From Avena insularis (lineage: Eukaryota; Streptophyta; Magnoliopsida; Poales; Poaceae), in NCBI GenBank assembly GCA_023614405.1, contig CM042687.1, positions 264,349,480 through 264,413,479 on the forward strand: a DNA stretch of 64,000 nt, given 5' to 3'. The notes beneath the pieces were generated by a model. That model had not been told where the DNA came from. It saw nothing but the letters and a program-made list of their open reading frames with translations, and did not search any database. A program made the position numbers and the translations under genes. Shown in pieces: positions 46,775 to 57,896 of the stretch; position 1 is the stretch's first letter, and every line of letters begins with the position of its first letter.

Positions 46775-47281
46775 TTACAATCCCATCTCACTTGTCAAGT
46801 TGGCTAACAGGGCATCCCTAGAGGCAATCTGTCGATCCTGATCACATGACTCCATTGCTAAGTCTATGATGTCCTTTCTTAAACGTTGGTTGGTAGCTTA
46901 TAAATCTTGGGTATGCTTCTTTTCTTCCCTTAGGTCATTCTGGGTGTTGAGCATTCTGCACTTGATTCTATCACCAAGCTCTTTGATGGCCTTCCAAGCT
47001 GCATCCCTTGCGGAATCAAATAATGTGGTGTGCATCACTGAGTTGGTTACCATGCAGAATCCTGATTCTTTGTGGTTGTCTTCCTTGTTTTTATACAAGT
47101 GAAGTTGCACCCACCAGTACTCAACTCCTTCATCCATCACGGGAAAACCTTTATACACAGCTGCACCATGTATTCCCATGGCAACCATGAGGTCCTTGAG
47201 AGCCTCGGGAAATTCTGTCTCACACTCCAAAGTCATAGTCATGAGTGGTCCCTTCCTCACGGCTTCGTTGATGGAGTTCAT
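46775..47281 (-). pseudogene. Extra ORF 1 upstream of gag in Gypsy C
   Basis: ATG at 47281, stop at 46775-46777, with one internal TAA near 46898. Blocks include ETEFPEALKDLMVAMGIHGA, MDEGVEYWWVQLHLYKNKED, CMVTNSVMHTTLFDSARDAA and WKAIKELGDRI, then a helical charged tail (NQRLRKDIIDLAMESCDQDR). The layout 'GA..(8-12)..W.V.L..K..(15)..F..A..AA..A...L' resembles the N-terminal part of the extra ORF in Gypsy A (GAQL..LQWLIVADLQGK..NNWLDGLARAMQEALARL), more weakly than ORF 2 does. A donor-like GTGAG lies near its end. It could be a tandem paralogue of ORF 2 or a first exon. Confidence 0.6.
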
Positions 47282-47406
47282 CAACAAATAGATATGAGAA
47301 AGAAGATTAGAAAAGTTTACTAGAAGAAAAAGACGTGGGGAAGTTGTTGAAATTTTTTCCTTAGTGGTTTCCAATCCTAGGGTCATAATCCTACAGGCAA
47401 CACAGT

Positions 47407-47418
47407 GCTCTGATACCA
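47407..47418 (-). other. Primer binding site of Gypsy C
   Basis: On the minus strand this reads TGGTATCAGAGC, two bases after the 5' LTR end, complementary to initiator tRNA-Met. Confidence 0.88.
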
Positions 47419-47420
47419 TC

Positions 47421-50400
47421 TGTAAGATCCCTCCCTTTATAAAGGTAAGGATCCCTGTGATTGCAATGCTAGTCCCTGGATCAATGCTAGCATCCACAGT
47501 TTAAGATCAAGTACACAGGCCTTTATAAAGGTCATTATTACATATCATTCCAGAGACAAACATAGTATTTTACAAACTCCATGGCCACAGGCCTAGTACA
47601 AGAGTTCAAATATATAATAAGATAAATAAGTCTTCATCTTCATGTGCCAGAGGCAAGCATGTTGAGTGTAGACTCATAACCCCTAATCATCATCAGAATA
47701 ACCTGGAACATCACAAGTTACAGCCACAGTGGGTCAATACATTGGAATAGTATTGGCAAGTGATACCTTAGTAGAATATTAGTAGTCTAGATACTATATG
47801 CATTTTTGGCTAAGTGTAGTTTAGGCTTGCTTTGCTCAAAATAGGCTTTACCTATTAGTTGAAAACACTAAGTTTTTCTTTGACAAAACTTTCCCAAGGA
47901 ATCACCAATAGACATTGGTGATCCTTTACCCTTGTTCACCCACAAGTTTTAACTTAGAAATTGGGATGAGGAGATTCTTGATAGCTTCCATGTCTTGATG
48001 CTCAAGTTGTCCAATACCAGGGACATGGCTAAGTACTTAGATTCTTCCATCTGCAGAGCTTGTGCACTTTCCCCACAAGACTTGATTTTCACCAAGACAG
48101 GACCTTTCAGAAGCCTTCTCATCCCATTACCACCAACTGTCCAAATGGCTAAGTTATTGCAACCTATGTGATACAGGCAGAGCCCATATTGCCATGTGGC
48201 TATACTAGAAGCTTCGTAACATTTGGCCTCTCAAATCCCTTTGTTCCTGGGTGGCTTTCCACAAGTGAGATACACAAGGTAAACCATAGAAATGGGCCTT
48301 GTGTAACCACTCAACATAAACCATTCTTTCCATTCCACCCAGGTGATTCATTCACTTAGTTGTTTTATTAAGCAAAACACAAGTCCAATGACTTAGAAAT
48401 ATTTTTACATAACATGGATATATAACCACCCTTGGTTGCTACTAGCTAGGCTAAGAATGGCATTGATAAGCATCTTAACTTAGAAATTTCTAGCAATTCT
48501 ACAACTACTAGGATTTCCCAAGCATAGCATATAGATCAAAATATTCATGCAAGTCCTATACAAAATATTTCTAGTGCATAGTTTGAAAAAAAATAGGAAT
48601 AAATTCATGAAGCACCACTTGCCTTGGTAGTTTGGGAAGTACCAACAATCTTCACAATCACAATCACTATTTGCACCAAAATCTACACATAAAATAGTGG
48701 CACCAAATCACATACAAAATATATACAAACAAAAATATATGTATGCATGCAAATGCCATGTGATGATTTTTCTACACAAAACAAGACAAGTGAAGAGTAC
48801 TGAAACATAAACAAGTCCAAGATATTCAAAATAAACCTTGTTTGATTCTTAAAACATTTTTCAAATAATTTGTATAATCAAAATAAGCCTACATAAGTTT
48901 CTGCATAAACAACCAATTTTACAGAGGCAAAATATTAAACACATTGCATAAAAAGATAGGATTTTCTCTCCTGATTCCAATGATATAAAATTTGCAAGAT
49001 TTGAACGTGGGAATCAAAAGATATGAATTTTACAAGTTTGAATCACTAATAGATCTAAATTCTGTTTTTAAAACAAAGAACCAGCCACGCGGCGCTTTGT
49101 GATTCGCTGGTACCGATTCGCGCAGATCGACTAGTGTGGACCGCATGATCTAAATGAAATCGCACGGCCAGATCTGTCCCGTACCCCTTCGTTTAAGTGA
49201 TCTATCTAACGCGTTGGATCTGGATTTAACGGCTCGCGATCAAGCGACCAAACTCTGGCGGCGCTAGCGGCGGCGAGTGGCGGCGGCGGCTCTGTCAGAG
49301 ACGTTGCCGACGATCTAGGTCGCGCGGGAGAGGGAGAGGTTGCTTACCGAGTTCGCCGTGCGCTGCTGATGCTCAAGGTATGCTTGGTTGGCGAAGGAGC
49401 ACTCGAGGTCGACGGAGATTGCTCGTCGGAGTCGTTGCTGTCGTCGGGTGTGTGCTGCTGGAGACAGTGGAGACGCTACGGTTCACGCTAAGGCACGAGA
49501 GAGGCGGCGTTAGATGCGTGCAGACGAGGTGATCGTGTGAGTATGAATTAGAGAGGGAGGCGCGGTCAGTACAAACCAGGAGAGCTCATCGGAGTTTGTG
49601 GCTGCGTCGGGCACTTGCGGTCGTCGTCATTGGCAAGGCTCCTGATAGTCCTAGCACGTACCAGTGGAGTTAGAAGATGCGCAAGGTTGTTGCGATCATG
49701 TTGGCAAGATTAGAAGGCAAGGGGCGATGAGAGCTCACCGGAATCGCAAACCGGAGTGGCTCGGTACCACAGCGGTGCAAGCGATATTGTGGGAAGCCTG
49801 GTGGCGGAGTGGGGGCGCTAGGTGAGGGGAAATGGCCGCAGAGGGGTGGAGATTAAATAGCCGGAGCAGGGGCGAGATTAACGCGCGGCATCACTGGAAT
49901 TTAAGGGCATTTGCGTCGGGAGGAAACGGCCGCGGCGGCGCTGGCGCAGGCGAGATTTGGGGACGACGGGGTGACATGGCTGTTGGGCCCAGTTGTCAGC
50001 GAGGGGGTGTGCGCGAGCGCGTTGAGAAACAGAGGAGAAAGAGGGAACCCTGGTGGGTTGTTTCGTTTAATGGGCTGGATTGGTGGCGCCAGGCCTAGTT
50101 GGGTTTTCTAAACCTTTTTCTTTTTTTATTTTGATTTTTTGGAATCATTTTCAAATGAATTCAAAAGCATTTGAACTTCAAATCTTTTTGGCCTTTTGTA
50201 AAATGAATCCTGTATAATTTTGAATATAAAACCATGCTGCCTTGATGGACTTGCATAGTTCCTTTGAAAAAATTTAAAACAACAGTGCCGTAGCACTTGG
50301 TTTGGTAAAGATTTGAAAAGAGTTTTAAAACCATAATGGTTTTGGAAATTCCTGTCCAAACTTTAACATTCAACCAAACCATCATGAGAGTAAACAAAGC

Positions 50401-50576
50401 TTGGTGTAAAACAGTTATACTCTTATTTGAGAGTGGCATTAGATCAATGCTTGCTCACATGAAATAACAGCACTCAGTGCTTCTGTTTTCTTGATAGAGT
50501 TTGAAATTTTTCCCTATATGATATATATGCATGAATGATATGCAATCTTTGAAAACATGATTTTAGGGATGTTACA
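47421..50576 (-). repeat. 5' LTR of Gypsy C
   Basis: 3156 bp, near-identical to 37900-41062. Differences include a short indel near 47518 and a ~20-bp gap near 48120. Confidence 0.93.
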
Positions 50577-53500
50577 TCATCCATGTCACCCGACGCGGAC
50601 ACGCTGCTACACGCCGCGCCGCCCTCGCACACGATGTCTAGGAGGTAGCCGTGACCTCACTGCCACTGCTTGTGCACGCCTCGACCAACAACCGCCCGCA
50701 GAGATGCCAGCGCAGCCGCACCCATTTAACACTCAACCATGCCTATCGCCGCGCCAGAGCGCCGAGCAATCCCATGAGAACACTTCGCGCCTCGCTCTCT
50801 CCTTGCACCAATAAGTTCACCGCGATGCCAGCAATCTCCTAGACACGATCATTTGACCCCGCGCGCTCCGTTACCACCGTACGCCGTGACAAACGCCGAC
50901 GGTACCGCCACAGAGCACAAACATTCTAGAACGATGGAGATCGTGCCTTGCTGTGCCACTTTGCGCATGACGACCGCCATGAAGCCCTGTGTCAGCCTAC
51001 ACCCTTCGCCATGCCTATAGGTTCCTGTAACAACGTCGCCGACGAGCCCGAGCCATGCCGTCGTTCCCCCTTCACCGCAGTATAAATAGAGCCCTCCCCC
51101 TGCCTCAAAACACACAACATTCCACTCCCCTCTCACCCAGCAATCTCTCTGACATGTCCCTGGAGCAAGGTGAGCACCACATCATCGGAATTTCACCAGA
51201 GCCCGCCGCTGAAGTGGAGGAGAGGGACCAACACTAGGAGCCGCCCCCGGAGCTGCTGCGACCACCATCCGAACCGCCGTCATCGACTCGCTCGTTCGCC
51301 TACCTCGCCGGACCTAGCTATAGCCCTGGTAAGCCCCTGATGACCCCCGCTGTAGTGCTAGGGTTAGCATCTCGCGTGCCCCGTGCGACGGAGACGACGA
51401 CATGGAGCCGTCGATCGTGTGGTCTAGATTGAAGGATACCGCTTCACTTTAGATGAGCCACTGACGTGTGGGACCAACCTCAGGGCCGCTCGCTGCGCGC
51501 GCACTGCGTAGTTGGGCCAGCCCATTAGTTTTCCCGCGTGTAGCCCATAGTTTCAAAGTTAGGTTTTTCTTTTATTTCAAAATCCTATATTGTAGGTAAC
51601 TTTGAAAATCAATTCAAGAAGATTCACTGAACCGGATGGAATAAAACCAATTTTGTTAGAAAGTAGATGAAAATCTATAAACACTCTCGTTGGATTTAAA
51701 TAGTTTGAAATTTCTAGAACATCCTCAATAAAAATAATAAGACAGTAGCTTTTACCACTTCAAACATTTTTCTAAAATCAACCATACATGATTTTGAGTT
51801 GATTCCAATTCTCAAAAATCATATTGGCCATGACCTATCTGAATATGTAAAAATATATAATTTTGCATACAGTAGCCTTGGACCAAAACATTGTTAAACT
51901 TTGCAATTTAGGACAACCACTTTAAATCACATTCCCAAATATTGAATATGTGGTGATGGCATGTGTCAATATAATCCCATATTGTAATTGGAGAATATTA
52001 AATCTTAAGTAGTTTTTCAATGAGTAGAAATTACTTTTTTTAAATAAGATAAATCAAATCTTGTCACTCTTTTCTTGTAATGATAGAGATGATGATGGAT
52101 CATCTAGTGTGGATTCTTGTTTGCTAAATAGAACTAGTTAAGTATTGTTTGGTGATTGTGTATCTCGTATTTATTTATAGACGCTAGTATCAATCTGGGC
52201 TATGAGGTGGAAGAATTCTATGAAGAAGAGGAAGAGAACTACGACCACTGTACCACCCAAGGCAAGCTGTTCTATGCAAGAAAGCTAAGCTATATTACGC
52301 AAGCCTCACATTGCATACTATTATGATACCACCTTATTTATACCAATCCCAAGTTTTACTTGCAAGCTTTATCTTTTATCCCATATTTCAAAGTTGTTCA
52401 AGTAGTTATTTAACTGGTGATTAGTTACACTTGATTAGCACCCCTCAATAGTGACACCCTCATTGATAGATGCTAGTGCTAAACTAATCTTGATCACTAT
52501 GGATGGGAACACTTGGAGAAAATGATTATGAAAACTTTGGAATGATGAGTCATTCTATTGAAATGTTTTGACATGTGTTATGGAACACAATGAGTTGAAG
52601 AGGATATTGAATGAAGTATATGCCCTGACTTTGATAAAAACTGATGGTTGGGTTCGGATGTGATACCATTCCAATTTTACCGTATAATAACAATACCCAA
52701 GTTTGGGTAGGGCTTAACTGGATGTTTATGTGTCTTAGTATGGGTTCCCTCGTGGAACGAGGTGAGCTGAGGCTACCTTGTGAATATGAATGCCCACCTT
52801 TGCAGTTCCCAGGATGACATATGGTCATGGCTGGGAGGCCAAACTCATAGGGGAGGTGCCTATACTAGGATGTGTAATTGAAAGGTTAGGATTGATTATT
52901 TGCATACCAAATATGATGATTCATGGTTATTCTTGACGGATGTATCGAATGTTGTGGTGAAAGTGTACCACCTCTGCAGAGTGTCAAACTATTCGAATAG
53001 CCGCGTCCGTGGTCATGGCAGTTGGATGGCCATACTGTTCCGTTGTCAGATGTTTTCAAAAATGACTCGTGACTTGAAATATGACTTTGACTTGACTCCA
53101 CAAGAATGTGGACATGAAACTAGGTTCCCACTTGAGTAATCTAGACAACTAAAGTTAGGTCTTTACTATTAAGTACTTATGAAATAAAATTGGCTTATCG
53201 CCAATAAGCCTAGAGCTTAGGATTCCTACTAGAATGGTCTTACTGCTTTAGCTATAGTTTTCGAGTACTTAAAAGTACTCATGGCTTTGTCCCTGGCTAT
53301 TCCCATGGCCAGACTATGAAGGAGGGTACGAGGAGGATGGACAGTAGGACGCCTACGATAACTAGGATCATCTCCCATCGTCAGCATTGCCTGTGACCCT
53401 AAAGATGGAGCCTCTACTACGTTATTATTCCGCTGCTATGATTTGTATCTAGACTTGATCATGAGATCAACTAATTGTAAGACTATTATGGTTTGTAATG

Positions 53501-53608
53501 GATGATGTATTGTGCTACCAATTCTGTTATGTCTCGCAAAAATAGTAATCCTGGGATTGCGATGTACGGCATAACAGGCATCCAGGATTAAAAATCCGGG
53601 TGTTGATA
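50577..53608 (+). repeat. 3' LTR of Gypsy A, part 2
   Basis: Resumes at TCATCCATGTCACCCGACGC, matching 19974 onward of the 5' LTR. The TATA box TATAAATA is at 51081-51088. It ends AATCCGGGTGTTGATA. It lacks the ~40 bases at 21890-21930 of the other copy and a block near 51885. Confidence 0.93.
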
Positions 53609-54139
53609 GGTGCCCCCCTCCACCGCATCCTTATCTCGTTCGTGCCTTCTCCGAGAAATCCTAGGAAAACAGCGCGGCCTAGCTTCCTGCCCTGGAGGAC
53701 ACCGCCGCCCAGCTGTTTGGAGGATGTCGCCGCCCAGATCCTTGTTGGTCGATGTTTCCCTAACTCCATGGGGCCCCTCCATGGCCGGAGATGGAGGCTG
53801 CCCAAGATCCATATCCCCAAAAATAATACCATCCCTGCCCTGCGCCACTGGGTTGCCGCCGACCTAACATGGAGCCACCGAGGGTCGCTGCTTTGTGCCG
53901 TCGGATGCCCTAGCCCCACGGCGCCCCATTCTCTGCTGCCTCCCATGGTGTTGGCCATGGACGGCTAGCCCAGATGCCTCTGCCGGAGATGGAGGCTACC
54001 AGCCATGGTCACCGCGTCTCGACCTTCCTACAAAGCTCCGCGCCCTCTGTGCTTCCCTAAGCAAGCTCCGACCGGACGCGCGATCGCCGCTGTCGACGAT
54101 GACAGATGCCTCCTCATGAGGTTATGTACATGCGGTATC
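53609..54139. other. GC-rich flank of Gypsy A, no recognised gene
   Basis: Several overlapping frames are open on both strands because stops are rare in GC-rich DNA. None shows a recognisable domain. A GGAGATGGAGGCT phrase occurs twice (about 53785 and 53983). Confidence 0.4.
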
Positions 54140-54690
54140 GAGTATTGCTACATGCGGTGCCACGTTTTGCTACATGCGGCCGGTAGCGATGCTACAAACT
54201 TTGTGTTGGGTTTGCCACGCTACGTGCGGCCGACAGTGGCGCTGTGAACCTCCGGCGATGCTACGTGCATCGTCGTATTTTTGCTACAAACGTTCTGTTA
54301 TTTTGCTACAATAGTATATAAGTTTTGCTACGAGATCTCTAGCGAAAGTTCCAAACAAAGTCAGTTTTGCTATATTAGAACAAACTTTTGCTATAAAGTG
54401 TCCGACGAAGTCTTCTTTTTGCTACATTATCATATTTCTTTGCTACCACCGTTTTGTGGTTTTGCTATAATAGCGCAAAGTTTTTTCTACGAGGTATCCG
54501 GTGAAAGTCTCCGGCAATTCTCCGGTGAAGTCGATTTTGCTACATTAGATTAATTTTTTTGCTATATGGTCTCCGGCGAGATCTAGCATGTATGTTTTTT
54601 TTCTAGACCGAAACGTTTTTCTGCTACATGTAGCAAAAACAGGATTTTAAGCAAAAGAGAGACTATTTGTAGCGAAAACGGGATTTGAAA
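54140..54690. repeat. TTTTGCTACA-rich segment
   Basis: The word TTGCTAC or a one-base variant (GCTAT, TCTAC) occurs about seventeen times, spaced 15-45 bases apart. It is often followed by 'gag.tct.cgg.gaa' phrases (CTCCGGCGA, GTCTCCGG). The last two copies are inverted (TGTAGCAAAAAC at 54635, TTGTAGCGAAAACGG at 54669), making a CTACATGTAG palindrome at about 54633. There is no ORF beyond chance. Confidence 0.6.
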
Positions 54691-54821
54691 ACTTTTGGGA
54701 AGGGAGGGAACGTGTCAGCGGGGGAGGCGGGGATCCAAGAGAAATATCCCCTCGGGGCCTTAAATGAACATGTTTTAAAGTCTATATGGTTTACGGTATC
54801 TTATAGAATTGCTCTTAGCAA

Positions 54822-54966
54822 GTATTTTCTCCGTTTTAAAATATAAGATGTTTTAGCTTTATGAAGTAAATGTATTTATATTATTTTTATGTGTAGATTC
54901 ACTCCAACTGAGTGAAGTACACACTAAAAATAGTTTAGATATTTCTTTTACAAAGCTAGAATAATA
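54822..54966. mobile_element. Diverged Stowaway-like MITE fragment
   Basis: TTCTCCGTTTTAAAATATAA and GATGTTTTAGCTTTATGAAG resemble the left half of the better-preserved MITE at 54994. The right end is degraded (TTTTACAAAGCTAG). Confidence 0.5.
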
Positions 54967-54968
54967 TA

Positions 54969-55182
54969 CTCCCTCCGATCCAAGTGACAAGTACTCCCTC
55001 CGTTTCAAAATATAAGATGTTTTAGGTTTATGAAAAAAAAGAATCTAGACTTGTTTTAGTATGTAGATTCATTCAACTTTGCAATAAACCTATACATTAA
55101 AATAAGTCTAGATTTATTTTTTTCACAAACCTAAAAACATCTTATATTTTGAAACGGAGGGAGTAATATGGATCGGAGGAAG
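54969..55182. mobile_element. Stowaway MITE remnant, hosting a second MITE
   Basis: CTCCCTCCGATCC at the left and GGATCGGAGGAAG at the right are inverted ends, flanked by TA (54967-54968 and 55183-55184). Almost all of its interior is the inner MITE. Confidence 0.6.
54994..55163. mobile_element. Stowaway MITE (Mariner-type), nested
   Basis: Inverted ends CTCCCTCCGTTTCAAAATAT and ATATTTTGAAACGGAGGGAG, with inversion continuing through AAGATGTTTTAGGTTT / AAACCTAAAAACATCTT. It is flanked by TA on both sides (54992-54993 and 55164-55165), about 170 bp, typical of Triticeae Stowaway elements. No coding capacity. Confidence 0.93.
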
Positions 55183-55184
55183 TA

Positions 55185-56289
55185 GTTTAAAACAGAGAGT
55201 AGTAGCAAGTAAAAAAGAGAGTAGTAAGTGCATGACCCATCGCGCGCCCACGCGCGCGCCCGTCCTCTTGGTGGATGTCGCTACCGTGCTTCGACCTGTG
55301 CACCGGCCGTCAAGCGGCGGCCATGCATACATGCATATCCAGTCGAGACATATACGTGGCCGTGCTCCTGCCGTCCCTGCCTCCGACGACTGGTTGCGCG
55401 GCCGGAAGCCGAACACCGGCCACAGCACGGTGCGTGCATCAGCAGGTATACATACATCGCCCACGTACGCATCAGCACGTGCCTGCCGTCTTCTTTATCT
55501 ATCTGGCCCCGATGTATCCTGTTGGCGGCTAGCTAGGTAGAGATAGGGTAGGGGCTCACCGATCAAGTCACCGGCTGTAAACAAAGACGGAGTACGTCAA
55601 CAAGTAAAGGAGCGCGCAACACTTTAACTCTCTATCGTGCTTCACTTTTTTCTTTTGGAAATTTCTACCACAGCCATGGACGTACGACCCTCTTGGCTGA
55701 ACGTGGAAGCCTGCGTGCGGGACACGCTCGAGTTGGTTCTTTTCCTTCCGAGGCGACGCCCCCCTTGCCTTCTCGGCCTCCCGTTCTACGCGACGCGGTC
55801 CATTCCACTGACGCGACACGGTGGTTGGACGAACGTATCTTTCTTTCCGCCGTGTGGCCATGACGTCTCCGATAGTACTTTCGGAAAGGGCTTCTATACA
55901 GAGTCGATAATTCTAATTTGTTTCTGCGGCTGAGTTGTATTATAAGAATGTTTCTCTAACTTTAGGGCAATGAATGTACAAACTGTCCAGTTGGACGTCT
56001 CTAAACTTGAAATCCGCACATATTTCATAAACCTCCATCCGCTCAATTACATGTTAGATGGCCCTTTTATCAAGGCTTGGAGACCCAGTTTTAGGAGGAC
56101 AGATGACCAGAAAATACTACTTTTCCGAGATCAACATCCGGCCACGTATAGTATTACCTGTCACAAAAACGATATTATCATCGACGTGATGGGATCATCC
56201 CCACCTAACGTGACCTGTCACATGAAATTTAGTTGGTGTCTCCACTCACGTCAAGAAACACCCTTTAAGAGCGATTAACGTTGGTCCAA
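55185..56289. other. About 1.1 kb with no supported gene
   Basis: A GC-rich half (55.2-55.6 kb) is followed by a mixed half. Open frames exist (for example 55637-55933 on the + strand) but show no known domain. It could be unannotated flank or promoter of a lost gene. Confidence 0.4.
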
Positions 56290-56292
56290 TTA

Positions 56293-57896
56293 GAGCATCT
56301 CCATTCATATCCCCGAGATCCCCCCCCCCCCACCCACCCCACGAGCCCATTGTCCCGTCCAAACGGTGAAAATCAGTTTAGTCGTGCCCCTAGCACCTCG
56401 TTTTTCAAGCGGATTTGGCCAAATTTTATCCGGCGAACACAGGCCGAACCCAGCATGTCGGACGAAGCGAAAATACGAGTGGGCCAACTTTGTCGGTGAA
56501 TGAAGCCGCATTCCACTCAAAGATTTGATTCCCTGGTGCTTTGCTCACTCCTCCTCCCTCGCCGTCGGCACTCCGCTCCGTCGCAAACATGCCTCCACAA
56601 AAAAGAACAAGCCGCCTCCCAGATCCCCTGCCTCCTCGCATGCTTCTCGCACCTTGGTTCAGCGCCACCGGCTGTTTTGCGGCCAGCTGCACGCCCAACA
56701 CGCCCGCTAGGTGTTCGGCGTTTTTCCTAGCTCGTCCATGGACTCCAATGGCGATGAGCAAATGTTCGCCGCACTGATGGACGAAGAGAAGGCCGCTGCC
56801 GCCAATGATGAAGAGCACCTGATGATCCCCGCCTGCCTAGCCGGCCTGTACGTGCGGGAACAAAGCCACGACGCGGCGGCTCGGCGCCAGGATGCCAAAA
56901 GCGCAAGCCGAGGCAGCAGATGGAGGGCTACCGCATGATGTATGCCAACTACTTTGCCGACGATTGATTGCACGTCGAGGCAGTGTTTCGGCATTGATTC
57001 AGGATGGGCCGGAAGCTCTTCCTCAAGATTGTGTATGTCCTCCGGGACTTCGACACCTATTTCGGATGCCAGAAAGACTGCAACAGCATGGTGTGATCTT
57101 CCTCTCTCCAGAAGTGCGTGGTGGTTATGAGAATGCTCGCTTACGGAGCTCCTGGTGACACATAAGATGACTATCTCCACATGGCCGAGTCCATCACCAT
57201 CGATTATTTGTACAGGTTTTGCAATGCAGTGATTGTAGTGTTTGGACCATTATACCTGAGATCACCCACTGCTGAAGACACTTCTCGAATCCTAGCAATC
57301 AATGAAGCCAAATGATTTCCTGGGATGCTTGGAAGTATCGACTGCATGCAATGAAAATGGAAGAACTATCAGTTTGCTTGGCAAGGAATGTACAAAGGCC
57401 ACAAATAAGGTTGCAGTGTGGTACTCTTGAGGCAGTGGATACAAAGGATCTCTAGATTTTGCACTCCTTCTTCGGTATGGCAGTATCCAACAATGACATC
57501 AATGTCCTGTAGTGCTCGAATGTCTTCTCCAAGCTTGTTGGGGGTCATGCTCCTCCGGTGTACTATGTGATCAATGGCCACTACTACAATAAGGGATACT
57601 ATCTCGCAGATGGCATCTATCCAAGATGGTGAACATTTTTCAAGACTATATCAAGCCCTATTATCGACAAGTACTCCAACTTTTCCAAGGAACAAGAAGC
57701 TTGCAGGAAGGATGTCGAGCAAGCATTTGGTGTGCTCCAAGCTCTATTTAAAGTTGTCCACCAATATGATGACCGTTACTACTACTTAGCAACATAAATT
57801 AAACTACTTTACCTTGACTATGACCATACCACACCACAACGTCCCTGCAAAATAAAATTAGACGCATCTTCTATATCTTTGCATGTTTTACATGGT
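56293..57896 (+). mobile_element. Harbinger/PIF element, right side cut by copia E
   Basis: The left end GAGCATCTCCATTC is preceded by TTA, the PIF/Harbinger target triplet. A degraded transposase follows. No matching GGAGATGCTC end occurs before the copia LTR begins at 57897, so the right part is either truncated or lies beyond the copia and the window. Confidence 0.7.
56738..57780 (+). pseudogene. Harbinger transposase (plant DDE nuclease), frameshifted
   Basis: It starts MDSNGDEQMFAALMDEEKAA. It then reads, in changing frames, MYANYFADD, RKLFLKIVYVLRDFD, FRFCNAV-like residues, YYLRSPTAEDT-like residues and the core. Catalytic candidates are the Asp of GSIDCM (57340-57342), the Asp of SNNDINVL (57495-57497) and the Glu of KDVEQAFGVLQ (57717-57719), which sit in two different frames. 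Stops fall near 56936, 57150, 57314 and 57351. The order and motifs match the grass 'Plant_tran'/HARBI1-like family. It cannot encode an active enzyme as it stands. Confidence 0.85.

Larger units (their letters stand above)
37900..50576 (-). mobile_element. Gypsy element C: minus-strand chromovirus nested in the Gypsy A 3' LTR
   Basis: The ends are TGTAAGATCCC at 37900 and GGGATGTTACA at 50576. Flanks are TCACC (37895-37899) and TCATC (50577-50581), a 5-bp duplication with one change. The uninterrupted LTR copy at 19209 shows the pre-insertion sequence. It is a complete element: two ~3.16-kb LTRs, PBS, two extra ORFs, gag, pol, chromodomain tail and PPT, 12,677 bp in all. LTRs differ at about 12 of ~330 bases in one hand-aligned sample. 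The coding region has only a few lesions, fewer than in A. Confidence 0.95.
19209..53608 (+). mobile_element. Gypsy element A: long-LTR chromovirus, host of two nested insertions
   Basis: The outermost element. The 5' LTR starts TGTAACATCTC at 19209 and the 3' LTR ends TGTTGATA at 53608 (CA lost to TA). Flanking bases are GGTGG (19204-19208) and GGTGC (53609-53613), a 5-bp target duplication with one change. The order inside is PBS, extra ORF, gag-protease, RT-RNase H, integrase, chromodomain-like tail, PPT and LTR. Removing copia B (27764-35925) and Gypsy C (37900-50576) leaves an element of about 13.5 kb. Hand counts on about 405 aligned LTR bases gave about 13 substitutions. The polyprotein has at least seven stops or frameshifts, so the element is not autonomous now. 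LTR length and chromodomain suggest the Tekay/Del lineage (inference). Confidence 0.93.

Noticed and set aside
47281..47497. Extension of extra ORF 1 of Gypsy C upstream to 47497
   Set aside because: The added codons run through the primer site into the LTR, so the open frame there is fortuitous. The ATG at 47281 was preferred.
55637..55933. Possible host gene of 98 codons
   Set aside because: No homology recognised, no splice or polyadenylation context. It lies in a stretch where opposite-strand frames are equally open.
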